A DNA stretch of 33,593 bases, from assembly GCA_030615425.1 (NCBI GenBank), contig JAUWZG010000002.1, positions 1 through 33,593 of the forward strand. The letters run 5' to 3'. The notes under the pieces are model-generated. The model worked only from the letters and a program-made list of their open reading frames with translations. It was not told where the DNA came from and did no database searches. Source of the stretch: Dehalococcoidia bacterium. Lineage in GTDB: Bacteria > Chloroflexota > Dehalococcoidia > Dehalococcoidales > BS750m-G39. Both the position numbers and the translations under genes were made by a program. This document shows positions 1 through 7,608 of the stretch, piece after piece (within the stretch, counting starts at the first letter, position 1; every line of letters begins with the position of its first letter).

Positions 1-587
1 GGATACACCTGTCCCGCCAGACCCCAGAGAATGAGCGAGCCGTCAAGCAGTGCTAGGCTTGAGCTACCCGAAGGCAATTCTGCCGCCAGTTCAGCCAAAC
101 GGCGGCACTCGTCAACAGCGCGCTTTATTCCCAGAAGGACGCCTTCTATTGGCTGCTCCCGGCCTTTAGCCCCGTCAGGGGCAATAACCAGGTCTTCGTC
201 CCCGAAGTAAAGCGAAGGGAAGCTGTCAAGCAGCGCCTCGGGCTGGGCGCCATAGCCAAGCATGACCGTTCCTATGTTTATCAGGTAGCACCTGGTCGAC
301 TTATGGCGGTCGACATCAATATGAGAGCCGTCGGTGGCAATAACCGAAAATTCTGGAGGGAGCGATGGTGGTTTGTAGTGCTGGTCAAGCCCATCAACCA
401 AACCAGCCACCAGCCAGGTGGTCTTGCTGGATTCAATCTTCTTTCTCAGGTGCTCAAGGTCAATGGACTTATCATGGAGTATATTAAGGGCGTATTGCAG
501 GCGCTTTTGCCTCTCCTCACCGTCGGCTTTCAGCCTGGCGACCATGCTTCCCACCTGCGCCGCTACCTTGGTTAAGTCCAAGGACAT
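1..587 (-). CDS. NurA-type nuclease domain protein (C-terminus outside the window)
   Basis: I translated the reverse strand from an ATG at 587; the frame stays open to the window edge, giving 195 codons. After a helical, charged N-terminus comes the hallmark ATDGSHIDVDRH stretch (near residues 86-97), which matches the conserved Asp-Gly-Ser motif of the NurA RNase H-like nuclease fold. A second acidic segment (LALLDGSLILWG) near the edge fits the later metal-binding Asp of that fold. NurA nucleases resect DNA ends, classically with the HerA translocase; HerA is not visible here. The start lies 13 bp after the stop of the Fe-S assembly gene upstream, so it is probably co-transcribed with it. 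Family assignment rests on motif recognition; the exact role in bacteria is less certain. Confidence 0.75.
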   Translation of the reverse strand, partial: MSLDLTKVAAQVGSMVARLKADGEERQKRLQYALNILHDKSIDLEHLRKKIESSKTTWLVAGLVDGLDQHYKPPSLPPEFSVIATDGSHIDVDRHKSTRCYLINIGTVMLGYGAQPEALLDSFPSLYFGDEDLVIAPDGAKGREQPIEGVLLGIKRAVDECRRLAELAAELPSGSSSLALLDGSLILWGLAGQVY

Positions 588-600
588 CGCTTTTGCCCAG

Positions 601-1557
601 CTACCTCAAGATGCCTCTGACAATAACATCTACCGCCTCGTCCTCGTCCAGACCCCTTGCCATTAAGGTCTCTACCTGTTTTTTATCTATGCTACCGATA
701 GCTGCTTCGTGGGTTACCTTTGCTTTGCCATCGGTTACCGAGACGATTGGTATTGCCCTGGCTACTGCCTCTGTCCCGTTGACCAGCTCTATGCAGTCAA
801 CATGTCCCCTGGCATATGGTGCATTGCCGTAGGTTTCTCCTCTGACCTCAGCCTTAGCCTTGTCACCCAGCACCAGGCGGCTCTTGGCTAGACCCCTGGC
901 TCCTGTTCCGTTGAGATGGATTTTCTCCCATATCTTTATATCGTCAGACCCCTTGCCATATGCCTTTACTATCAATTCCGCTACTGCCTTTTCCTGGCAG
1001 GTCACCTCAAAATCGTAGTCCAGCTTTCCCACCAGCCCCTGGCTTAGGGTGAAGGTGCTCTGCCATACTCCCCCCTTGCCAACTTTAACCTTTGCCTTGG
1101 GGATTACCTCAATGCCACCAGACTCCCCATGATAATGAGTTTCTTTATAATCGAACCTGGCATTATTCCCAATCTCAATATCGGCGTCCATTTTGTGTAT
1201 CACTTTGACGGCATTGGGGAAGATGCAATGGGCAATTACATGTACCTCGCTGTTATCTCCAGCGTTCACCTTCATCACGATTTCCTGCAGTCCTTCCTTG
1301 GGGAGAAGGCCAAAGCAGAGGTGGACGGGGCGGGCTATCTTGGCGCCTTCCTCTACCAGGAGATTGACATTGACCCCGGTTTCAGTCTCCTTGGTCTCTA
1401 TTTTTAGCCCTTTAACCCCATCGGCGCTCAGCACCCTATTCTCATGGATAACCAGTTTGGCTACATCCTTACTCTGTAAGGCGCTCTTATCGCCGCCTGC
1501 TTTCTCATAGGCGTCAATCATCCCCTGGTATTCTTTTTCCACTGAGTAGCGAATCAT
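601..1557 (-). CDS. smsB: SufB/SufD-like Fe-S scaffold protein (SmsB type)
   Basis: This 318-residue protein is a short SufB/SufD-family beta-helix protein that partners the SufC-like ATPase encoded just upstream. The C-terminal core is typical: a VTHEAAIGSI segment (His283-Glu284) followed by a GLDEDEAVDVIVRGIL helix. Cys255, in GHVDC, sits where E. coli SufB has its essential cluster-assembly cysteine. It lacks the long N-terminal region of E. coli SufB (about 495 residues). One short SufBD protein plus one SufC is the layout described for the minimal SMS (SmsCB) system of archaea and anaerobic bacteria. It starts 5 bp after the SufC stop codon, so the two are translationally linked. No sufS, sufU or sufE lies nearby. 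I am confident of the family; the Sms name follows from the two-gene layout and length. Confidence 0.88.
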   Translation of the reverse strand: MIRYSVEKEYQGMIDAYEKAGGDKSALQSKDVAKLVIHENRVLSADGVKGLKIETKETETGVNVNLLVEEGAKIARPVHLCFGLLPKEGLQEIVMKVNAGDNSEVHVIAHCIFPNAVKVIHKMDADIEIGNNARFDYKETHYHGESGGIEVIPKAKVKVGKGGVWQSTFTLSQGLVGKLDYDFEVTCQEKAVAELIVKAYGKGSDDIKIWEKIHLNGTGARGLAKSRLVLGDKAKAEVRGETYGNAPYARGHVDCIELVNGTEAVARAIPIVSVTDGKAKVTHEAAIGSIDKKQVETLMARGLDEDEAVDVIVRGILR

Positions 1558-1562
1558 CTTAC

Positions 1563-2279
1563 TTAATATACTGGCTCATTGATGTGGAGGCAGGTTTGGC
1601 AGTTATCCTTGAACCACAGGCTTGTTTCCGATGGCGCCCCGGTCTTGATTATCTTACCAGCGCATAATATAGACACCCGGTGGGCTATCTCTACCACCCT
1701 TTCACTGTGGGTAATGAGTAAAACCGACGAGCCCTGCTTATTCATTTCCACGATGCCATTAAGTATCAACGGTAAGGCGACAATGTCTATGCCGGAGTCA
1801 GGTTCATCCAGTATGGCTAGTTTGGGGCGCATCGCCAGCACCGAAGCCAGCTCTATCCTCTTCCTCTCACCACCGCTTAAGGTGGCGTCAATATCTCTAT
1901 CCAGGTATTGCCCTGGCTCCATCCCCACCATCCATAAATAGCGTTCAATCTGGTCAGTTTGGCCATTATTGCTGCTGAGCGTGAGGTAGTCCCTCACCCT
2001 TAGCCCCTCCACACGGGCTGGCTCCTGCCAGGCTAGGGTTATCCCCTTCTTTGCCCGCTGAGAAACAGAGAGGCCAGCAATATCCTGACCCTCAAAAATA
2101 ATCTTTCCTGCGGTGGGCTGGTAGCTATTTGTCCCCATTATAAGGTTGGCAATGGTAGTCTTACCGGTGCCATTTTCACCCAGGATGCCATGTATTTCAC
2201 CCTTATCAACATGCAAGCTCAAATCGTTAATTATTGAGTTGCCATTTAATGTCAAGTGGAGATTTTCTACTGCCAGCAT
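1563..2279 (-). CDS. smsC: SufC-like ABC ATPase of Fe-S cluster assembly (SmsC type)
   Basis: This 238-residue soluble ABC ATPase has all nucleotide-binding motifs: Walker A GENGTGKT (34-41), Q-loop Gln85, signature LSGGE (134-138), Walker B LAILDEPDSGID (154-165) and switch His191. There are no membrane segments, and the DSGID after Walker B is characteristic of SufC, not of transporters. It powers assembly of Fe-S clusters on the SufBD-like partner downstream. The C-terminus carries Cys227-x2-Cys230 in a tail (DNCQTCLHIN) that E. coli SufC lacks. Start choice is clear: a strong ribosome site GGAGGTGA lies 4 nt before the ATG. A promoter (TTGAGT, 17 bp, TATACT) lies just upstream. First gene of the smsC-smsB-nurA operon. 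Confidence 0.93.
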   Translation of the reverse strand: MLAVENLHLTLNGNSIINDLSLHVDKGEIHGILGENGTGKTTIANLIMGTNSYQPTAGKIIFEGQDIAGLSVSQRAKKGITLAWQEPARVEGLRVRDYLTLSSNNGQTDQIERYLWMVGMEPGQYLDRDIDATLSGGERKRIELASVLAMRPKLAILDEPDSGIDIVALPLILNGIVEMNKQGSSVLLITHSERVVEIAHRVSILCAGKIIKTGAPSETSLWFKDNCQTCLHINEPVY

Positions 2280-2307
2280 GCTGTCACCTCCAAGCGGTGC
2301 CTATAAC

Positions 2308-2336
2308 AGTATAATCTATCAGGGTGATAAACTCAA
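2308..2336 (-). promoter_or_regulatory. Probable promoter of the smsC operon
   Basis: On the reverse strand, TTGAGT (2336-2331) and TATACT (2313-2308) are separated by exactly 17 bp, about 29 bp before the smsC start. The boxes match 4/6 and 5/6 of the sigma-70 consensus. Confidence 0.55.
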
Positions 2337-2360
2337 ACGCTTCGACATTTACTGAGCAGC

Positions 2361-2593
2361 CCTCCCCTGTTTTCAGTCGTTTTTCTTCCCACCCTCCCAC
2401 CCTCATAAGCTGCGCTTCTAAAACTTTCTTCCCCACCCCTTTGCCTCTAATACTTTCCTTCGGTAGCCCCCCGACAAAGTTGGAGTAAAAGAGCTGCATT
2501 AACCCCTGTGGGGTGGGGAAAAGAAATGATGAGAGGTGAAACCTCTTAAGGGCGGGTGGGTGGGAATATAGAGAGATGTTTGAAACGGGGAGG
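2361..2593. repeat. Fold-back C-rich intergenic repeat, copy 1 (complete)
   Basis: A 233-bp element made of nested inverted repeats. Outer arms: CCTCCCCTGTTTTCA (2361-2375) against TGAAACGGGGAGG (2581-2593). Inner arms: TTCCCACCCTCCCACCCTC from 2386 against the complement of 2545-2566 (AGGGCGGGTGGGTGGGAA). Central arms: TTCCCCACCCC (2429-2439) against GGGGTGGGGAA (2510-2520), a perfect 11-bp match. It fills the gap between the divergent smsC and deacetylase genes and contains no credible gene. The same TTCCCACCC core recurs near 23815, 26464 and 31837. It could be a MITE-like or REP-like element; no target-site duplication is obvious. Confidence 0.7.
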
Positions 2594-2667
2594 GGACGGG
2601 GGCAACAACACCTTGTTTACCAAGCATAGTATCTGCTATCATCAGACCATCGTCTAGGGGAGTCGTT

Positions 2668-3702
2668 ATGGCAGTAGGCTATGTCTATGACCCCGTCTAT
2701 CTCAAGCATGACACCGGAGAGCATGTAGAAAATGCCCAAAGGCTGGAGGCAATCATCTCCCACCTGGAGCAGACCGGGCTTAAATCACAACTAACCCTGG
2801 TCAAACCCCGCCCCGCCTCAGTAGAAGAACTAGCGCTGGTGCACCAGGAGCAGTACATCTCCCATATTCAGGAGGTAGCCCAAAAGGGCGGTGGCTGGCT
2901 TGATGCCGATACTGTAATGTCGTCCGACTCCTATGAGGCTGCCCGATATGCTGCCGGAGGCGTTATCCGGGCGGTGGAGGCGGTGATGGCTGGGGAGATA
3001 GCCAGTGCCTTTGCCCTGGTCAGACCCCCCGGTCACCACGCCACCTCCCGGCGAGCTATGGGCTTCTGCCTGTTTAATAATATAGCTATTGCCACTCGTC
3101 ATGCCCTGGCTCAATATAAGCTGGAACGAATCCTCATCATTGACTTTGATGTCCACCACGGTAATGCAACCCACGAAGCCTTTTATGATAATCCCCAGGT
3201 GATGTATATCTCCACTCACCAGTATCCCTTCTACCCGGGAACCGGCGACTTCAAAGAAACTGGCGGCGGAGCCGCTAAAGGGACCACTATTAATATACCG
3301 CTGCCCGCTGGCTGCGGCGATGGTGAATATCTACCGGTCTTTGAGCAGGTTATCGTCCCCGCCGCCAAGCGGTTCCAACCCCAGCTTATTCTGGTCTCCG
3401 CTGGCTACGATAACCATTGGGCTGACCCGTTAGCCCTGATGCAGGTGAGTGTCACCGGCTTTGCTCAGATGGCGAGGGTTATCAAGGGGCTGGCCGATGA
3501 GCTCTGCGGCGGTCGTCTGGTCTTCACCCTGGAGGGTGGCTACAACCTCAACGCTTTAGCGGCTTCAGTAAAAGCCACCTTTGATGTCCTGTTGGGCAAC
3601 ACCGCTATTGATGACCCTCTGGGTCAATCACCACGCAGCTTTGGGGCACCGAACATTGGCCGCCTAATTGAGGCAATAAAGGAAATACATAAACTGCCTT
3701 AG
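2668..3702 (+). CDS. Histone deacetylase superfamily amidohydrolase (AcuC/HDAC-like)
   Basis: This 344-residue protein is a zinc-dependent deacylase of the arginase/deacetylase fold, acting on N-acetyl-lysine or acetyl-polyamine type substrates. Conserved elements in order: RPPGHHA (His123-His124, catalytic), GFCLFNNIA (132-140), the zinc ligands Asp161 and His163 in DFDVHHGN, Asp253 in NHWADPLA, and the transition-state Tyr292 in LEGGYNL. All catalytic residues are intact and the length is normal for bacterial class II-like members. The ATG follows GGGGAG about 5 nt upstream. It converges on the CDF transporter, overlapping its 3' end by 3 bp. Its natural substrate cannot be read from sequence; acetoin-utilisation (acu) genes are absent. 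Confidence 0.92.
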   Translation: MAVGYVYDPVYLKHDTGEHVENAQRLEAIISHLEQTGLKSQLTLVKPRPASVEELALVHQEQYISHIQEVAQKGGGWLDADTVMSSDSYEAARYAAGGVIRAVEAVMAGEIASAFALVRPPGHHATSRRAMGFCLFNNIAIATRHALAQYKLERILIIDFDVHHGNATHEAFYDNPQVMYISTHQYPFYPGTGDFKETGGGAAKGTTINIPLPAGCGDGEYLPVFEQVIVPAAKRFQPQLILVSAGYDNHWADPLALMQVSVTGFAQMARVIKGLADELCGGRLVFTLEGGYNLNALAASVKATFDVLLGNTAIDDPLGQSPRSFGAPNIGRLIEAIKEIHKLP

Positions 3703-4607
3703 GTGTGCTGGCAGAGGTCGGGAGAAGTAGAGCACTGCTCGCACTTGCCGTCGCAGGGCTCAACATGAATAGTTACGCTGGTATAGGACAACCTGGCTTC
3801 TATTTCCTGCTCCAGCTCGTCGCATAGCCGGTGCGCCTGTTCCACACTGATATGCTTAGATACTACAAGGTGAAAATCAATATAACGCTGGTTTCCTGCC
3901 TTGCGGGTGCGTATCTGATGGAAACCGGCTAGCTGCTCGCCATGCTCCCTGAGGCAGGAGAGTATCTCATCCTCTTCTGCTTGGGGTAACTTGGTATCTA
4001 TCAGGCCACCAAACGACTTCTTCATGGTGAGGTAAGCAGTTCGGGCAATTATTGCCGCTACTAGCAGGGCAACAATGGGGTCAAGTATGGTAATTCCGGT
4101 TAACCTTACCAGAATTAGCCCCACCAGGACTGCCCCCGAGCTCAGCACATCGGCGAACATATCGCGAGCAGTGGCTTCTAAAGCTAGGGAATCGGTAGCA
4201 CGGGCTACCCTCAAGGCATACCAGGAAACCGCCAGATTTATGGCTATTGCCGCTGCTGTCACATAGATACCTATGGTTACTAGCTCTATGGCTCCGCCGA
4301 CAATTAGTCTTTTTATTGCCTCATAAAAAATTGTGCCCGCGGCAATAAATATCAACCCGGCTATGACCACGCCAGCGATATTCTCAGCCTTACCATGTCC
4401 GAAGGGATGTCGCTCGTCGGGGGGCTTACCTGAAATCCTGATGCCAATGTAGCCAATGATTACCCCGAACAGGTCAATAGCACTATGGACGGCATCAGCC
4501 CTGATAGCGATACTTCCGGTAACGACGCTCGCCACTACTTTCATGACTATCAGCGAGCTGACGGCAAAGATAGAAAGTTTGGCGACGCTCTCTTTAGTGG
4601 CTGGCAT
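3699..4607 (-). CDS. Cation diffusion facilitator (CDF) metal efflux transporter
   Basis: This 302-residue inner-membrane protein has about six membrane segments in the first 190 residues, then a cytoplasmic ferredoxin-like domain (about 200-280) typical of CDF proton-coupled exporters of Zn, Fe, Mn or Co. The usual metal site is present but mixed: TM2 has Asp38 and His41-x3-Asp45 (DAVHSAID), while TM5 has Asp149-x3-Asp153 (DMFAD) where zinc transporters have HxxxD. The C-terminal tail is cysteine-rich (Cys285, 289, 292, 299). DERHPFGHGK (64-73) is the conserved loop after TM2. Metal preference is therefore uncertain. It is a single gene that converges on the deacetylase; the GGGGC before the ATG is a modest ribosome site. 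Confidence 0.92.
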   Translation of the reverse strand: MPATKESVAKLSIFAVSSLIVMKVVASVVTGSIAIRADAVHSAIDLFGVIIGYIGIRISGKPPDERHPFGHGKAENIAGVVIAGLIFIAAGTIFYEAIKRLIVGGAIELVTIGIYVTAAAIAINLAVSWYALRVARATDSLALEATARDMFADVLSSGAVLVGLILVRLTGITILDPIVALLVAAIIARTAYLTMKKSFGGLIDTKLPQAEEDEILSCLREHGEQLAGFHQIRTRKAGNQRYIDFHLVVSKHISVEQAHRLCDELEQEIEARLSYTSVTIHVEPCDGKCEQCSTSPDLCQHT

Positions 4608-4646
4608 AGTTTATGCCCCATCTATACACGGCTGATTTGTCAGCCA

Positions 4647-5357
4647 TTATTTGGTATTTTCTTTTCCTTTTGGGCAGACCTTAAGACAAATTGCACAAGT
4701 CTGTTTCCGTCCTAAAGTCTGTCTTGTACTCCAGAGGTGCTGATTATACCTTTTGACATCGAGCAAACTGCTGCGCAAGCTACCTGATGCCCACGAAGCT
4801 CCCTTTATTGCCTTTACCGGACACCCATCAACACAAGCTGTACAGTCACCGCAACTGCTCTCGATAATCGGCTTGTCTACAGAAAAAGGCATATCTGTGA
4901 TAAGTGTCCCGATTCTTACTCGAGAACCGTGCTCCTGCGTAATAAGCAAGGTTGACTTCCCAATCCATCCCAAGCCTGAAAGTGTGGCCAAGGTCTTCTG
5001 AGGGATTTCTTCCCCTAGGTCTGGCAGGTCATCAGAGGGAATACCGGAAGTGATTGTGCGCCATTGATACCCCTGAGAGCTAATAAACCCTTTCGCAGTG
5101 TCGTAGATGTTCTTTGCTTTTTCACCGAGCTGCGTACTCATTTTGAGCCAGTTATTATCATTGGGGAGATCGTCTACAGCTACATCGTCGTATCGGATGA
5201 CAAAACAAATTCCGAATGGAAATTCATCAGTAATTCTCATATTCAATTGTTTCAAATCAGCAAAACCAATTAAATTAGCCCCTGCTCTCCCCAGAAGGTT
5301 TCGCAACCAAGAAGCGTACTTATTCTCAATTGGCTCTGTCTCTTGCATGATGGTCAT
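4647..5357 (-). CDS. QueG-like double [4Fe-4S] cluster protein, short form
   Basis: This protein of about 236 residues is related to the COG1600 / epoxyqueuosine reductase family, whose Fe-S half is also related to that of reductive dehalogenases. The conserved TLSGLGWIGKSTLLI segment (near 125-140) precedes a ferredoxin-type motif CGDCTACVDGCP (Cys169, 172, 175, 179) and a second CAICLKVCP (Cys221, 224, 228). Full QueG is about 350-380 residues; the C-terminal repeat domain is missing. The cysteine that relatives have in LLDVxxC between the two motifs appears as Tyr204 (LLDVKRY). The annotated ATG at 5357 has no clear ribosome site; TTG 5363 or ATG 5348 are alternatives. It follows secF by about 14 bp. 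True queuosine activity is doubtful; a redox role is inferred. Confidence 0.75.
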   Translation of the reverse strand: MTIMQETEPIENKYASWLRNLLGRAGANLIGFADLKQLNMRITDEFPFGICFVIRYDDVAVDDLPNDNNWLKMSTQLGEKAKNIYDTAKGFISSQGYQWRTITSGIPSDDLPDLGEEIPQKTLATLSGLGWIGKSTLLITQEHGSRVRIGTLITDMPFSVDKPIIESSCGDCTACVDGCPVKAIKGASWASGSLRSSLLDVKRYNQHLWSTRQTLGRKQTCAICLKVCPKGKENTK

Positions 5358-5371
5358 AGCCAACTATAGCT

Positions 5372-6268
5372 TTAACTGCGTAGGATGAGCTTGCCCCACT
5401 CCCCCCTCTCCCAGACTATGAGCAGGGTGGGGGCGATACACAGTGAGCTGTAGGTGCCGCAAATTATGCCGATGAGGAGAACTATGGCGAAGTTCTGAAT
5501 TGATGCCCCAACAAATAGTAGCAGGGCTACTACCACGAACGTGGTGGTCAGGCTGGTATTCAGGGAACGGCTCAGGGTCTCAACTAGGCTATTATTAACC
5601 ACCGCCTCAAAATCGGGACTTATACCTCTGGTCAAATTCTCACGTATTCGGTCAAAAACAACCACCGTGTTATTGATGCTGTAACCGATAACGGCTAAAA
5701 CACCGGTGATGAACATCAGGTTAATCTCCCAGCCCATAATAGCGCCCAGTATGGAGAAGATACCCGTTACCACCACCACATCATGTATCAGGGCGATTAT
5801 GGCACAGATACCGTAGTGGAAGGGTTTGGGCATGCGGCGAAAGGCCCAGGTGATATAGAGCAGTATACCAACGGCGGCTACGCTAACGGCAATAATTGCA
5901 TTATGGGTGGTCTCGGCCGCCACCATGGACGATACTGAATAGAACTCCCTCTCGGTGAGGGAGCCGAATCTGGCGCTCAAAGCATCCTCTAGGTCTGCCT
6001 TCTCCTCCCCGCTTAGCTCCTGAGTACGGATTAAGAAATCGCCCTCTCCGGTGCGCTGAATAATAACATTGGGATAGCCCAGATTGACCAGTTCCTGTTT
6101 TAGTTCTCCCTGCTCTACCTCCTGCTCAAAGCTCACCGTCATCATCGAGCCGCTGCTAAATTCAATCCCCGGTTTAAGACCGAAGACCACCAGAGCAATA
6201 ATGCCAATCAGGATGATAACCTCTGAGATAATCAAGAACAAAGACCTTTTACCGGCAATATCAAACAT
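5372..6268 (-). CDS. secF: Protein translocase subunit SecF
   Basis: This 298-residue membrane protein of the SecDF RND-type complex uses the proton gradient to complete Sec-dependent export. It has one N-terminal membrane helix (about 10-30), a short periplasmic P1-like domain with the family's GIEFSSGSMMTVSF, then five membrane helices. Conserved signatures are seen: VIGYSINNTVVVFDRIREN and SLNTSLTTT. I chose the ATG at 6268 over the GTG at 6271, because GGAGAG lies 6 nt ahead and its A overlaps the secD TGA. Co-transcribed with secD upstream. YajC, often next to secD, is not present here. Confidence 0.95.
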   Translation of the reverse strand: MFDIAGKRSLFLIISEVIILIGIIALVVFGLKPGIEFSSGSMMTVSFEQEVEQGELKQELVNLGYPNVIIQRTGEGDFLIRTQELSGEEKADLEDALSARFGSLTEREFYSVSSMVAAETTHNAIIAVSVAAVGILLYITWAFRRMPKPFHYGICAIIALIHDVVVVTGIFSILGAIMGWEINLMFITGVLAVIGYSINNTVVVFDRIRENLTRGISPDFEAVVNNSLVETLSRSLNTSLTTTFVVVALLLFVGASIQNFAIVLLIGIICGTYSSLCIAPTLLIVWERGEWGKLILRS

Positions 6269-7602
6269 CACTTTCTCTCCTGATAAGCACTAAACAGTTT
6301 GGTCTTCTTGGCTAAGGGAGTGCCCACGAATAGGCGCAGCAGGGTGCGGGTAACTACAATAGCGGTAAACATGCTCACGGCCACGCCAATAAACAGGGTT
6401 ACGGCAAAGCCCATCACCGGGGCGCCGGCGACAAGAACGCTGCCCATCCAATAGAGAATGCCGCAGACGATAAAGGTGGTTACATTGCTGTCCCTGATAG
6501 CCGTCCAGGCACGGTTGAAGCCAGCCTCAATAGCCGCCCCCAGGGTTCGTCCCATCCTGAATTCCTCCTTCATCCGCTCGAAGATGAGCACATTGGCGTC
6601 CACCGCCATACCGATGGACAGGATGAAGCCCCCGATTCCAGCCAGGGTCAGGGTGACCGGAATCAGCTTGAATATCGCCATGACCAGCGCTCCATAAAAG
6701 ACCAGAGCCAGGCTGGCTAAGAGCCCGGGCAGGCGGTAGTAGACAATCATAAAGAGCATAACCAGTACTATGCCGATTAGCCCCGCCTTAAGGCTCATGT
6801 CAATGAAGTCTTCGCCTAATGTGGGGGACACGGTCTGGTCATAGATTATTTCAAGCGGTATGGGCAAGCGGCCAAAGTTCAACTGCTTGGATAACCGATT
6901 AGCCTCATTCACGTTTAGTCCTGTAATCACCCCCACATCGGTAATAACGCTGATAATAGTAGGGGCAATGGGGATTCCATTATCGTCTAGCAGCGCATAG
7001 TCACCATCAAAGATAGCCAGCGGCTCGCCGATAAGCCGCCCGGTGATTTGCTCGGATAGCTGGCCCCCCTCCTCGTCCCATTCAAAGTGTAGTTCTACTC
7101 CCCCCATCTCACCTGGGCCCACATAGGTATTTGTCTTGAAGTAGCGGCTAGTTAGTGCCATTTCCTCGCCGTCAATCACTGCCGTAGCCGGCTTCCATCT
7201 ACCCAGTTCATTCTCCCACTTCGCCTCTTCGTCGGCGGCAGCCAGTTCCCCAAACGCCAATATGTCCACCCGTCCCAGCGCTTCCTTCTCTTTATCAGTA
7301 ATGTTGAGGCCGGGCAGCTCAACCAGAATTCGGTCTGCGCCCTGTATCTGGATAACCGGCTCGGTTACCCCCAGCGGGTTAACCCGGTTATTGAGAATCT
7401 CTTTTGCCCCCTCCAGGGCGCTAGCTCTCTCGCCCGGCTCAACTTCAGACAAATCGGCCTGATAAACTATGTGGATACCACCCTGCAAGTCCAGTCCCAG
7501 CCGCATTTCCTCCCGGTCAAACATGGGGTAGATTAGGGCGCAAACGGCAAAGGCAAAGAGCAATAATACTACTATGAAAACCAGCGTATTTCTTCTAGTC
7601 AT
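6268..7602 (-). CDS. secD: Protein translocase subunit SecD
   Basis: This 444-residue partner of SecF starts with a membrane helix (about 7-27), then LGLDLQGGIHIVYQ, the hallmark of SecD. A large extracytoplasmic P1 domain follows, and then five membrane helices from about residue 265. The AVDANVLIFERMKEE segment in the TM region carries the conserved Asp of the proton path. It is shorter than E. coli SecD (about 615) but typical for Gram-positive and Chloroflexota proteins. It sits 6 bp after cca, overlaps the secF start by one base, and is expected to be expressed with both. Confidence 0.96.
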   Translation of the reverse strand: MTRRNTLVFIVVLLLFAFAVCALIYPMFDREEMRLGLDLQGGIHIVYQADLSEVEPGERASALEGAKEILNNRVNPLGVTEPVIQIQGADRILVELPGLNITDKEKEALGRVDILAFGELAAADEEAKWENELGRWKPATAVIDGEEMALTSRYFKTNTYVGPGEMGGVELHFEWDEEGGQLSEQITGRLIGEPLAIFDGDYALLDDNGIPIAPTIISVITDVGVITGLNVNEANRLSKQLNFGRLPIPLEIIYDQTVSPTLGEDFIDMSLKAGLIGIVLVMLFMIVYYRLPGLLASLALVFYGALVMAIFKLIPVTLTLAGIGGFILSIGMAVDANVLIFERMKEEFRMGRTLGAAIEAGFNRAWTAIRDSNVTTFIVCGILYWMGSVLVAGAPVMGFAVTLFIGVAVSMFTAIVVTRTLLRLFVGTPLAKKTKLFSAYQERK

Positions 7603-7608
7603 ATCTAT

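Noticed and set aside
303..832. Several overlapping plus-strand reading frames
   Set aside because: They are antisense shadows of the nurA-like and smsB genes, whose reverse-strand products show clear family motifs.
2284..2499. A 71-codon reverse-strand reading frame between smsC and the deacetylase gene
   Set aside because: It lies mostly inside the fold-back repeat, overlaps the smsC promoter and has no recognisable protein pattern.
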